The notes under the pieces are model-generated. The model saw nothing but the letters and a program-made list of their open reading frames with translations. It was not told where the DNA came from and did not search any database. This document shows, piece by piece, positions 40,760-51,408 of a stretch of DNA of 64,000 nt. The stretch lies in assembly GCA_020744425.1 (NCBI GenBank), contig JAGMUV010000030.1:1-64000 (forward strand). The letters are read 5' to 3'. Position 1 is the first letter of the stretch; each line of letters opens with the position of its first letter. A program made the translations under genes and the position numbers. The DNA is from Dactylonectria macrodidyma. Its lineage: Eukaryota; Ascomycota; Sordariomycetes; Hypocreales; Nectriaceae.

Positions 40760-41866
40760 ATCGTGTGTTCATTAAGTTGGGGATCACAAGGAGGAGAAAG
40801 ATTGACTAGGTATCGTATGACAACTGGATCCAGATGATGAATTTCATTTCAAACCACGGAATCTCACCAGAACGACACCAGTGGTGATAGCAAGCAGATC
40901 GAGACGGACAGTAATGATAACGTTGGAACTCGGTAAGGATAACCTCCCCGTGTCATTCATCCCACTTTACTTACAGTTCTATAGTGCGCCTTCTGCCAGT
41001 GACTCTATTAGTGGCAAGATGGATCAGATCACCCATGAGAACAAGTCCAAGACCCATCAGCAGTAGCCAAGGTTATGAATACCATTAGTATGTGATAAAA
41101 AGCACTATCTAGGTTAACATTTCGAAGCGATCTGGACGCTATTACTAAAGGGAAACAGACCCGTTAAGTGCATCACACTGTACAAAATGACGTTTAATGG
41201 ATAGATTGACCTTCCCCTTCTTCTATATTCTCCTCCTTTAGATAGGAAACCAAAAGAATTTCTTATCTAACTCACAAGTGACCTTCTCCCCGGTCATCTG
41301 TATGTGATTCTAATCGTACGTGCGAAATGCTAAGCAGCTCATTCTGGCTTGCAATGCGAGATCTGCGATTTTGCTTACAGCAATCCACCAGTATGGTGAC
41401 TAGGACGGATATGAGGCCAGAAACGGCTATACGTGTGGGTTAAACTGCCATACAGTTTGTAGCGTTTTATGGCGCAGTCATTTAGCGATACGTTCAACAT
41501 CACAAAACAAATGAAATCAGTCCTGCAAGCGCAACCCATTTCGCAAACCCGTACACTGGGTCAGGAGTTTGCCAGACGCGGTCACGAAACCAGCGATAAC
41601 GCCAGAGAATACAATCTTCAAGCGTTCATCGAGACTTGCGCCATATCAGTCCAAGGGAGACTCCCTCCAGGTCAGACGCGGGGGGAGCAGCGGGAGTCCT
41701 AGATAGAAACTTTTATTCTATCTCGACCCAGCATTCGTGATTGTACACATATTGCTTATACACACATTCATACTCCATATAGTATGGTGCTTTAGGGTGC
41801 GGTTTCAATAGCTCCCGTCATTAGATATGTTTATACTGGGTTGTTTTTGGGTTATAGGTTACCATT
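40760..41866. other. decayed sequence downstream of the carrier gene
   Basis: Minus strand near 40935-40860 reads VIITVRLDLLAITTGVVLV, like one membrane helix of a rhodopsin-type protein, but I find no neighbouring exons. 41460-41702 is open on both strands without a recognisable family. No gene is supported. Confidence 0.35.
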
Positions 41867-43154
41867 TTATTCAATTGTGTCCTGCAGTTGGAGCTTTCTG
41901 TTCCCTGTCGTCCTTGACTTCTTGATCAGTCGCACCACTATTTCATACACTAGCATTGTCGTAGCAGAGGCTGGTATCGCTCCTAACAAGCTAGTACCCA
42001 TGCCAGAGTACAAGGCACGCCAGCCTTCTTCCCGCAAAATTCTTCCGAGAGTGCTTATAATACCTCGGTATAGATGGGGAAACTTCTCCCGTGATGTCCC
42101 TCCATTGCAACCCTTTCCTTTCCGTGAACCACTCCCACGCACAGATGGGCCTCCGTTATTGCTTTGCATTGCCGAAGCGACTAGCACAATGGGATATATT
42201 TTCCGTTGGGTTTGCAATCTTGTTCGAATAACTTCGTGTGGATATGTGACCACAGTCGCACACGCTTTGCTCGCGGAGCTAGCTGTTAGTATCCCTAGGA
42301 CTTGGAGCCATCCCTGGTCCTCATGCCAGTTCCCAAGCCCTGATCCAGTCAAGCACCTCTTGAACTGTTCATACAATGGAAACTGCACAGCTAAGTGCGT
42401 AACCCCAAGCAGAGCTGGAGTTAGTCCTGAATAGAATGACGCTACGCCTTCTCGGCAATACATCTTCCGAGCGACATCTATGGCGGACTTATATTCTCTC
42501 GGGGCATTTTTTATAGATGGACTTTGAGACATGAGTCTGGTCTTGATAACCCACAATGGATTCGTCAATAATATAGAACAGGTACCTCCAGTAACTGCGG
42601 ACACGCTTGAGGATGCCCACATACGTTGTTGCCCTTTGGCCTGATGTTAGGACTACCTGCAACTGTTCGGACAGAGTACATAATGGGGATGACTTACCAT
42701 ATCTCTCCTTTAAAGAATCATTGACCTTGTGATATGCCATGAAATATATCGCACCCCTAGGAAGATTTGCCAGCATGGTCGGTCCCAATCCTTGGTACAT
42801 GCCCGCCAACCCCCCTTGATGCCATATTGCTCGCCCAGTGCCAATTAGACCTCTCTCTCGAAATGAACGTCGTGTGCTGACGGAGTCGAGCGTCCACAAC
42901 TGGAGTCCACCTCTTCCTTGTAGTTTGGTTTTCACAACGTCGAGAGGACAAATTATAACACTGGAGGCCACTCCACTGGTGGCTCCGGCAAAACTTCGAA
43001 TCGAGGTGTCCGAGAAACAGGCTGTCAGCTGTTCCAGGTGGGAAAGGTAGGAAATTGATTCATGTGGACATAGCTCGTGGTCAAGAGTCCTGAGATGGGT
43101 ATTTTCGGAGTTTTGGGGCCTTGAAGGGGATGACTCGTGATACTTCCGAGGCAT
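41867..43154 (-). CDS. mitochondrial carrier, NAD/pyrimidine nucleotide carrier-like
   Basis: Two exons, 42698-43154 and 41867-42633, with a 64-bp intron (GTAAGTC donor at 42697); the join reads ERYGQQRMWASSSVS. The start is ATG 43154 (MPRKYHESSPSRPQNSENTH); the open frame runs further up but without conserved sequence. About 407 residues with three tandem carrier repeats and their signatures: CPLDVVKTKLQ, NPLWVIKTRLM and YPHEVIRTRLQ. The PLWVIKTR and YPHEV.RTR variants are typical of the inner-membrane branch holding yeast Yia6/Yea6 (NAD+), Rim2 (pyrimidine nucleotides) and Flx1. A Gly/Ser/Lys-rich insertion (VRGSGSRKGKGCNGG) lies between repeats 3 helices. Substrate cannot be fixed by eye. 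Intact. Confidence 0.85.
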
Positions 43155-43877
43155 TATGGCCTTGAGAGTTAACAAAAAGATAATGATGTTGCATGGACAT
43201 TTATTTCGCCCCGTTCCCTTTCGTAGGTAGTGCGTCATATTATGAACCTGCTGACGCGCAAAGGTGACCCCCCACTCTATTCTTTTATGGGGCGCAACCG
43301 CGAGATATTTCGCCACCTTTATGACGTATCCCTTCCTGCCCACTCCAACCGCAATGATCCGATTTTCCTCTCGTCGCGGATGGCTCTTTGTTTTAGCTGG
43401 CCTCCTCAAGGATGATGTTATGTAGGGCGCGTTTGGCGTCGCAAACATAACCCCTGCTCGCGACACGTCGACACTCTCCATCCCGTGCGCGAAAGTTGCA
43501 ACCCGGTGCCAACCCAGTCACCATTTTGTTCACAGTGGGCATCCAGTGAGAAATCGGAGTCAGGCCGGAACGGAAGAACGAACCGGCACCCAATTGTTGG
43601 CGACTGAACCCACCCAGTTCCGCCAGCGCTGCTATCAATTCAATTTTCAATCAGGATTTTCGTCGATTGAATTGAGGGCATCACGAATTGAATTGGTAAA
43701 ATTGATATTGATTGAATTACGTGTATTCTCACGTGTCAGCCCTCCAGTATTTTAAACACTCAATGGCTTCTAAAGACTCGTCAACTATCCCTTCAAGTGT
43801 GTTAAGGCTCCCGCCAGGTCACTACAAGGATGTCTGCCCAATTAAAAAGCAAGGATGAAAGGTACATGATTCTCCAC
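43155..43877. other. upstream region of the carrier gene and AATTGAAT-rich stretch
   Basis: 43155-43480 is the likely carrier promoter. Around 43640-43725 there are several TTGAATTGA/AATTGATT phrases, a simple degenerate repeat. No gene. Confidence 0.4.
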
Positions 43878-44320
43878 CTAATTTAGCCTATGCCACTTGT
43901 CCCAACAATTTTTAGAGTTACAAATTGCGACATCACATTGCTCACATCCCCAAATTGACTGATGCCTCGTTTTCTTTACTTGAGGCTTCTTAACGTTATT
44001 ACTGACCGGCCCCAAAGGCTTCCTTGAGCTCTTTGACCTTGGCTTCCCAAGCTGATGACCTTGACAAGCAAGGCAACTAGATTTTTTCCCCCTACGGACG
44101 AATTTATGCTGTGCCATAAGCGTAAATTCGTCTCCGGTCCGAAACCTCTCTCTTGACTGACTTTCATTATGGAACGCCCTAAATAACTCGTTATGAATGC
44201 GTCGGCGCCACTCTTTCTGGCTCGTATATCGCTTCCAATGGGGCTGGCCGTGGAGTTGAAGAAGATAACTATTCACAAGGCCACTGTAGGGATTGACTAA
44301 TCCATTGAGCTATCGCCACT
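43878..44320 (-). pseudogene. 3' end of a piggyBac-like transposase
   Basis: The frame reads VNPYSGLVNSYLLQLHGQPH, TSQKEWRRRIHNELFRA, then a C-terminal zinc-ribbon-like part: KFVRRGKKSSCLACQGHQLG and WGCEQCDVAICNSKNCWDKW. This matches the C-terminus of fungal piggyBac-type (DDE_Tnp_1_7) transposases, where a cysteine-rich domain follows the catalytic core. The catalytic Asp residues would lie upstream and are missing. No TTAA-flanked ends seen. A fragment. Confidence 0.65.
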
Positions 44321-44904
44321 ATCTCCCTCCTCAGACGAGACGTGTTACGATATGAGCGGGGGCGCAAGCCAAACTGTGCAATGGAGGGAGGCCTATGGAA
44401 TGTGGTAATGTATCGTTCCTGGGACACACGCATGTGCCTTGTCACAAGATACCACTTCATTAGACTTGCACTGAGAAAACACAGGAATGAATTTATTCAC
44501 CTGGTCACCATACAAACACTGTTCGCATCCGTCCGCGGTTAGTAACCTCTGCGTTATCACCAGACTATTCTAGGGTATCTTTGTCTTCCTCTAACTATAA
44601 CCTCTCAGTCGATGAGCTATGAGTGCTTCCTGGAGATGTGACATCTTGTCGCCGTTGGAAGCTCGCCGGCGTTCTTCTAATAGCTAATGGATAAGTTCTC
44701 TCCTGCAACAAGATTAGCGGGCAATAGTACCAAAAGTCGGTGTCCTTACAAGCTCGGTAATCGGAGTTGGGAAACTGCGATGTAGACGTCGGCATCATAA
44801 CGGTCGCTCAGCTGGTCACGCCTATGCATTAGGGGCTGGGTCGCTGGCAATATCCCTCCGACCTGTAACAGGGCGCCTTCACACATTGGGGCTTGGGAAT
44901 GCGC
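44321..44904. other. no gene supported
   Basis: A small direct echo of the piggyBac region is possible near 44330-44440, but no conserved residues are visible. Otherwise unique sequence. Confidence 0.3.
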
Positions 44905-45215
44905 TCACATGGACATGTAAGTGTGGAATTGGGAGTCCGCGGCCATGTAGCCATCGCGAGGGCCGAAGTAGATGATATCGTGGTGCGGGTTAAAAAAGAC
45001 TTGTCCATGGCCGCGCCCAAAGCCGAACTCGAGCTGGTAGTGCTTCAATGCTTCGGCTCGTGACTCGCCGCAGACGTGGAGGTTGATGGGGATGGGCGCG
45101 GTGGAGGTACAGCCGGAGGTCCACGACAGAGATTCTCGCGACGAATCCAGAAGAGAGGGCGAGCTCGAGCCGCATCGGATGGGCACGAGACGAGTCCTGA
45201 GCCAGAGTGGCGAAC
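44905..45215 (-). pseudogene. 2EXR-domain fragment fused to a WD40 fragment
   Basis: The minus frame reads LVPIRCGSSSPSLLDSSRES, INLHVCGESRAEALKHYQLE, VFFNPHHDIIYFGPRDGYMA, matching the second half of the fungal 2EXR domain, whose function is unknown. It ends at a TAG after FHTYMSM. The first half of the domain, including the Phe-rich start and the EXR motif 1, is not present; instead the neighbouring sequence is WD40, in another frame, with the junction near 45215. Confidence 0.7.
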
Positions 45216-46320
45216 ACCCCGTAAAGTTGCGTCAGTCGACCGATTATCGATGGCAGGCGGTAGAGCCGGGAGATCCAGGTTCAGAAGTCCAATGTCGGTA
45301 GAGAGGAGAGAGTTTGTCATCGGATCAAATGAAAGGTGGGTAATCACCTGGTCAATCTCGAGAGTCTGCACGCACGTGCCCGTTGCCGCATCCCAGACCT
45401 TGACCGTGTTATCGTTCGAGCCCGAGGCGAGCCGCTGGCCATCCGCCGAGAAGGCCACCGAGTTCACCGAACCGCCATGGCCCTCGAGCGTCTGCATGCA
45501 TGCATTCCAGTCTGATTCCACGCTCGGCTTGAGCGTGACCCAGTTCGGCACTTCTTTTTCGAAGAGCTCTCTGATTAGGCTGCGGGTGGGACTAAACACG
45601 AGTGCTGATGCATAGACTTGTAATGGAGCAATCTCGATGGCCCGCTTGTGAGAAAGAATAAAGCGGCGCGCGTCTCGAAGTAGTTCCGTTAGTTGTCGCA
45701 CTTCCTTGGTTTTCTGCTAACATGTCAGACCGTCTCCAGTATGTACATGAATTTATAACAACTCACTACTAAAGCTTCGAGCTTCTGCACTGCCATGACC
45801 CCCTCCGACATGGTGCGTAACAAACTGAGAGATTCTAACCAATTTAGATACTTCTTTCGAAGGAAGCCATGGACGATCCCCGCGTCCTGTAGGTCCTTGT
45901 CACTCATCTTCGCCTGGGGTTCCGAGTCATCGAGATGGTCTACCCAGAAGACGCAGGAATATCGTATCGAAGCCAATGGGTCAGGGTCGGGCGGCGAGGC
46001 CTGATCGATGAGAAATCCTGGGACGCCCAGTTCGTAAACGTCACGTTTGAGAGTCTCCGAGAGAGCCTCCAGCGACCTCGAGAAGATTGCATGGTGCTGG
46101 TGCGCGGCGCCAGAGGGTAGTATTTGGTCGGATGCCTTGTTAAGCAGGAAATCCTTGGCTGATTGATGCACAAAGTAGATGACACCATCTCGAAAAGTCA
46201 GGAAAGAACCGCAGGACCTAATGATTTGTGGCAGGTCATAGTAGTAGTCCTTCTCGAGCGACTCAACAAGAACCATAAATTCCTCTAGTGCAGCTGCGCC
46301 AGGGCAATCGCAAGGGCTCT
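45216..46320 (-). pseudogene. C-terminal NACHT / first WD40 repeat fragment of a STAND protein
   Basis: Exons 46320-45767 and 45716-45216, with a 50-bp intron (45717-45766); the join KLEALV-QKTKEVRQLTELL is in frame. The first part is the NACHT winged-helix and helical region (YYYDLPQIIRSCGSFLTFRD, GVIYFVHQSAKDFLLNKAS), then a linker (ALVFSPTRSLIRELFEKEVP) and a single WD40 unit: TLEGHGGSVNSVAFSADGQR, VKVWDAATGTCVQ. It is broken at both ends: no P-loop upstream of about 46320 and no further WD repeats below 45220. NACHT-WD40 proteins act in fungal non-self recognition and cell death. No toxic or pore-forming domain is present here. Confidence 0.75.
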
Positions 46321-46345
46321 GCCGTGTTGGAAGTGGAAAGTACAA

Positions 46346-46862
46346 GGCAAAGCAGGTGAGGAGCGAGTGAGAACAAACTTAAGCCTTGGGAAAGCTTGCT
46401 GGCAGAATGGCCCTGGAAAAACGGCAGCCGGTGGCGGCGGTTTTTCTCCCTCTGTGGTTTTTCCCGTCCGCCACTTATACTCATTGTACGGGCACTTGGT
46501 TACTGGAGGCCCTGAATGCCGTCAGCTGGTCGGCAGGCATGGGGATTGTGAGAGGAATCTCTAGCTGGTTTAAAAACGCGGGTTGACCATGTTCCCGTTG
46601 CTAGGTGCGCCGCCGACGGCGGCTTAGCTTGACATTGGAGCGCCTCTGAGCCGATGATATGCTGGATGAGCTGGTGGAGATGCAGCTGCGGGAGGCAAGC
46701 TAGAGTGCCTGTATTGGTGTGCTTGAGCGAAACCTACAGTAGAGGGGACTACGCGTAGGAAAGCTGCCCTTTCAAGGGTTTGAGCCCAGCTCCCCTTGGA
46801 GCCAATGGGGCCTTGCAGGAGGACTAGATGAGCCGCGAGGCGGCAGCAACTTCATATAGCTC
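46346..46862. other. rearranged non-coding stretch
   Basis: Contains CGCCGCCGACGGCGGC, a GC palindrome near 46610-46625, and at 46627-46668 a segment (CTTGACA...GAGCCGATGATATGCTGG) that recurs at 47701-47740. No gene supported. Confidence 0.4.
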
Positions 46863-46881
46863 AGCTCAGCACGTCCTGTGC
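46863..46881. repeat. 19-bp direct repeat, left copy
   Basis: AGCTCAGCACGTCCTGTGC occurs here and at 47859-47877, flanking the LINE fragment at about 1-kb spacing. It could be a target-site duplication of a truncated LINE insertion. Confidence 0.5.
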
Positions 46882-46949
46882 TCCTCTGGGAGACTTTTGA
46901 GGCCTTTCTGGCCTCACGGACGAAAAAATATACATACATACATACATCT

Positions 46950-47430
46950 CAGCTTCAAACAGGTCGCCTCGGACTTGCCGAAGTCTTTGATGCTGAAGCT
47001 ACAGGGGCACTGGAGGGCCTGAAGGCCGCCCTAAACCTCCCAGAATCAGCCGACAAACTGGCAAAAGCAGCGTCCTCGCTACCGGAGCCTGAGGGTGCTC
47101 AGCCGACGCCGGCATACCTACGAAAGATCGCGAGGCAAAAACCGAAGCAAGCCTTCGGAATGTGGTGGGCAACTTCCGTCTCTGAACAGTATAGGAGATT
47201 TAGTCTCAAGGCGACCATTCGCTGCCCACCGGAGCTCTCGCTCCCTCGGGCAGCCTTGCACCATCTGCTCGCAGCAAGATCTCTCCATGGAGACTTCGCC
47301 GCATACCACGAAAGATTCAACCACGACGCGCGAGTGATCTGCTCGTGCGGACGACGCAAATCACCAGAGAAGTTCATCAAGATCGCCAAAACAAGCGCCT
47401 TCTTCGAAAAGATTTGCCCTCGACACTAGA
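46950..47430 (+). pseudogene. 5'-truncated LINE 3' end, a family different from the Tad copy
   Basis: The frame reads RLGLAEVFDAEATGALEGLK, like the end of an RNase H domain, then YLRKIARQKPKQAFGMWWAT, SEQYRRFSLKATIRCPPELS and a cysteine stretch VICSCGRRKSPEKF. This is the C-terminal part of a fungal LINE ORF2. It has no RT domain. A CATA tetranucleotide run (46928-46948) lies just before it. Sequence is unlike that of the complete LINE at 4432-9935. Confidence 0.7.
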
Positions 47431-47533
47431 CGAGGTTGACTCGGCCGCACTTGCGTGCCCCCCTTCTCTCGTCTCTCTCTCTCTTCTTCTCCTCCTTTTC
47501 ATTTGCCCTTCTTCTTAAAACTTCTGGGCCCGG

Positions 47534-47570
47534 GTCAGACGAAGGGTGCAGCCGCACCCCTTCGTCTGAC
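47534..47570. other. 37-bp hairpin
   Basis: GTCAGACGAAGGGTGC and its complement face each other across four bases with one unpaired C. It lies just after the LINE coding part, so it could be a 3'-UTR stem recognised during LINE retrotransposition; a terminator role is unlikely in a fungus. Confidence 0.55.
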
Positions 47571-47858
47571 TGGGACCACCCAAGGCTGCGTCCTGCAGCC
47601 GCACCAAGGGTTTCTCCCAGGCCTCCCTAAGAAAGACGGGCTGGTATTGTGGTTGCCGCTGTCGCAGCCACGCCTGGGCATCCCGCTGACGGGTAACAGG
47701 CTTGACACAGTGCGCCTTCGAGCCGATAATATGCTGGATAGTGGTCTGCTTTGCGAGTTACGAAGTATGGTTTGATGGGGAGGTTCTAATTTCGCGTCAC
47801 AAACGACTTAGCACAGCCCCATCTCTTGGCATTACGTAGTTTCAGCATTAGAGATTCT

Positions 47859-47877
47859 AGCTCAGCACGTCCTGTGC
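47859..47877. repeat. 19-bp direct repeat, right copy
   Basis: Same 19 bases as 46863-46881. Confidence 0.5.
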
Positions 47878-47940
47878 GAGCATCAGCCCTAGAAAAGCAC
47901 CTGATCGTCAGTAATTGTTGCCTTAATTAAGTTAGCTGTA

Positions 47941-48227
47941 CGAAGGTTGGCGCCACAAGTTTGTATCAGAGCTCCCAGTCTATTATTAGCTCTAGTACCG
48001 TGTGGCATAGTGTGCGTAGTCAACCAACGAGATACCGACAGACTCACTATAGCAGACTGTACTAGAAGCCCTAGGTGTACTGCGGCTTAGCGCTAGCCTT
48101 TCTAAGTTATGGTGCCCTCCTACCTATCGCAGCGATAAGGGCTGTGCATAAGATAAGCTGACAGTCCGGTATAGATGTCGTCAGGGTGACCGGCGAGCCT
48201 GATACAAACTTTTGACGCCAACCTTCG
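47941..48227. mobile_element. MITE-4, TA-flanked, 287 bp, distant resemblance to mimp ends
   Basis: Ends are inverted repeats of about 31 bp: CGAAGGTTGGCGCCACAAGT followed by TTGTATCAG at the left, the complement with three differences at the right. TA lies directly outside both (47939-47940, 48228-48229). No ORF. The AAGTTTGTAT core resembles the AAGTTTGAAT of Fusarium mimp ends, but the outermost bases differ, so I do not call it a mimp. Confidence 0.8.
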
Positions 48228-48229
48228 TA

Positions 48230-48516
48230 CGCGAACTGAATAAATTTGGAAAACGCGCATAAGGATCACTCCACTGCACCATGCATGGTGACCGCTCAGT
48301 CAACCGAACGTTGCATGTCGCGTGTCAGGGGGTGAACACACCAGAGAAACAAGACGTCACGCGTTGAGAGATCCTGATTTCATTTTAGCTCTCGTTGCTG
48401 ACCTCGACAACCTCGATCCTAATCCATCGGGCAGAGCGCTAAATCTCCAAACCCCGACCGTCAAGGACCTGAAATCGAGATTCCCCGTCGAAATCGCTCG
48501 CCTTGGGTGACTCGCG
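48230..48516. other. upstream region of the DUF6536 gene
   Basis: Short unique stretch between the MITE and the start codon, with no clear promoter motif. The MITE ends 290 bp from the ATG. Confidence 0.35.
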
Positions 48517-50780
48517 ATGGCGATAGAGCTTCGAAGGCTGACCAAACCGCGGTCAAGTCGAATTTCGTTACACTCTACCGACTCAGGCGACGAACTGAGA
48601 AGAGCTCCCCGCCGATCCATATTTTCGTCAGGGTGGAAGTCAGGCCTTCTATTTGGCGCGAGTAGCTGTCTTCTTGTCTTCGCTATCAATCTCGGCGTCA
48701 CTATCTGGTCAACGACTCTGCCAGAAGGAGATGCAGACGAGAACCACATTCGGAGGATTCTCAAAGAGGGATCGTGTTCAGAAATCCGCAAGTATAATGT
48801 GGCTCTGCATCTTGCCATCAATGTCTTTAGCTCCATACTACTGGCAGCAAGCAACTATTGCATGCAATGTCTCTCTGCCCCAACCCGAGCCGATATTGAC
48901 AAAGCACATTTTAGGGGGAAATGGATGGACATTGGAATTCCTAGCCTCCGCAACCTGGTCGACGTTCCAAGGAAGAGAGCTGTGCTTTGGGGTCTTTTAG
49001 TGTTATCATCGGTGCCCCTGCATCTCTTGTAGGTTTTATGCCCAACTGTCCTGGAGAGCAAGGCCATTAATTCTTTCCGTTTTCAGTTATAACTCCGTCG
49101 TCTTCTCATCACTGTCGACGGTGGACTACATCGTTGGTATCGTTAATGAGACGGATTCAGCAGATTCAACTTTCTCTCTCACTTTCAACGAAGCAAACCG
49201 CACATCGGAGTTTCAATACCATCGCCACATGCAATACCATCCCGACATGTCCTCCTACTCTGAGTACTTAGAAGACCTCAAGAACTTGTGGAATTCAGCC
49301 AGAAATGATGAACTTCAAAACCTCACTACGTCTGAATGCATCAACAAATATGCCACAGCGTTTCAGACGTCTAGAGGTCATGTTTTGTTGGTTGGTGAGC
49401 CTGGTTTCGATCCGGACTGGCAAGGCATACCGTTTCTCAAACGTGCCGTCATCTTTCAAGCCTCAACAGGCTCCGATGCGTATAGTTGGATCTGTTCCAA
49501 TGCCTGGATCGAAGAAACCTGTCGAGGCTCGCTGCCGACAATCAAGAAGCAGGCAGATGATTGGAGGCCGTTTGACACTCGAATCAAATACTGCCTCAGC
49601 AAGCGGGAAAAGGAGCGCTGCAGGCTTAATTTCAGCCCTCCTCTGGTTGCTATCGTTCTCGTCTCAAACGCTTTGAAGGCTGCCATACTGTTATATACTG
49701 CCTTACGACCGCCGGATGAGCCGCTCTTTGTTCTCGGCGATGCCATCGAATCGTACCTTACATCTCCGGATGCATTCTCGTCCGACAGTTGCCTTGTTTC
49801 TGCAGATGACCTCAGGAATGGAATTAAGAACGATTGGACTGGGCCACGTGAATGGTTTCCAGTCAAGAGGCGATGGGCAACAGCGGTTACGAAGCGTCGA
49901 TGGATGATTAGCATGTTATTGTAAGGACTCCTTCCCGCTTGAACCTTGTGAGTTCGATTAGTCCTCTCACCCAGGCTAACTGGTTGACATCAGATACTTG
50001 GCTGCCCTGGGCGTGTCGCTCTTCTACCTCATACGGGGTATTGTCGGGCTGGCCGGCCCAAAAGATTTCAAGAGTCTTTGGAATCTGGGCTTTGGGGCAG
50101 TAACAGAGGTGGCACTAATTCAGAAGGATGACACACCTTTTCGATTCAACAACGCCAAGATCATTCTGAATATTCTTGTTGCAAATATTCCACAGTTCCT
50201 CTTCTCGATCCTCTACTTCCAATATAATGCCCTTTTCACGGGCATGCTCGCTGCGAAAGAATGGAGCGACTTCGGGTATAAGAGAAAAGGTTTACGGGTT
50301 TCCTCGGATCCAAAAGGGGACCAGCGCTCTCGCTATTTCTTGCAACTCCCTTATCGCTGGAGCGTCCCCTTACTGTTTATGTCTATTCTGATACACTGGA
50401 TGTTATCGCAAAGCATATTCGTTGTTGCGGTTGAAAAACCAGAAGACAGTGAGGATGCCACATTGTATTCTACGTGTGGCTACTCACCTATTGCGATTAT
50501 TGCTGTCGTTTTAACATCTGGGGTATTGGTTTTAGCAGTCGTCATCACAGGGTTTCGCCGACTTCCAGCTGCAATTCCCGTAGTGGGGAGCTGCAGTCTA
50601 GCAATTGCAGCAGCGTGTCACCACCCTAATGGCCTTGCACAGCCGGACGAACCCCTCGTTCCATTAAGGTGGGGTGTGATGGGCAGTTGTGGCGAGGCCC
50701 CTGATGAAGGGGGTGTAGGTCATTGCGGATTTTCCAGCGAGTATGTTGACGAACCTCAGGTTGGCATTAAGTACTCTTGA
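48517..50780 (+). CDS. DUF6536-type large fungal membrane protein
   Basis: Exons 48517-49028, 49087-49920 and 49994-50780; both introns are GT-AG, and the joins read LHLFYNSVVF and MLLYLAALGVSL in frame, giving about 710 residues. The N-terminal part has the conserved SGWKSGLLFGASSCLLVFAI helix of DUF6536, then VPLHLFYNSVVFSS, a long likely extracellular part (STVDYIVGIVNE, then Cys pairs around TSECINKYATAF and WICSNAWIEETC), and further helices (LVAIVLVSNALKAAILLYTA, ILNILVANIPQFLFSILYFQ, FMSILIHWMLSQSIFVVAVE, IAIIAVVLTSGVLVLAVVI). The C-terminus, CSLAIAAACHHPNG...VPLRWGVM, is the usual conserved tail. Plasma-membrane location is likely; function unknown. Intact. Confidence 0.82.
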
Positions 50781-50982
50781 GCGGAGGACATGGGATCAGC
50801 GTCAAAAGTGGCAAACAAAAGCGAACAGATAGGAGAACAGCAACCTCGTTGATAACATTCTGATCTTGATGGCTGACTACTACTACTACTGTACCAAGGA
50901 CTCGTGGTATTTTCTGTTTTCCTCCAGTCGACAACAATAAGAGTCTTGGAAGGCGTTTTCTATCTTTCCCAGCTGAGCAACA

Positions 50983-51408
50983 TCAACCGTCTTCCAGTTT
51001 TTGACATCTTTTGAGCAAGGACATCTTTACATAGTGCTGCATCGACTCGCTTGGAGTGTCTTCCAACTTTCTCTGGAAGTGACCAATCACGGGGACTTGC
51101 TCGATGGTACGCAGGTGCTGGATCATGGATGCAGCAATGACAGACTTGCCGACGCCTGGCACGCCCTTGATCCAAAGGCTGCCGTGGTCTGGAGAATCAT
51201 GCCATTGTCGATACTCTTCCGTGTCACTGAGCCAGATGCCTGTGCCGGGAGCCTGCGAGAGGAGATGGCGACGGAACTCGCCCGATTCGGCCAGATAGTC
51301 GGTGGGTTGGAGCCATTCCCGGATCTTGGCCACATCTTCAGGGCTTAAAGCGGCGTCATCATGGCTGACAATGTCGTCCTCGTCTGCTGTGATGGCTGAT
51401 TTTGGCAT
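50983..51408 (-). pseudogene. N-terminal NACHT fragment with P-loop, ending in LINE-derived sequence
   Basis: The start is ATG 51408 (MPKSAITADEDDIVSHDDAA). The region EDVAKIREWLQPTDYLAESG and GTGIWLSDTEEYRQWHDSPD leads to the Walker A motif in LWIKGVPGVGKSVIAASMIQ. After EQVPVI the DNA switches to about 55 bp that match the complete LINE (its [18 protein letters not shown] coding stretch, 9176-9232) in another frame, and the ORF ends at 50983. The rest of the NACHT domain is missing. On the same strand about 4.8 kb on lies the C-terminal NACHT-WD40 fragment (45216-46320). Confidence 0.75.

Noticed and set aside
45076..45615. Plus ORF of 179 residues
   Set aside because: Antisense of the WD40 and 2EXR fragments.
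47941..48227. Calling MITE-4 a true mimp
   Set aside because: The tip is CGAAGGTTGG rather than the CAGTGGG of mimps; only the inner core is similar.
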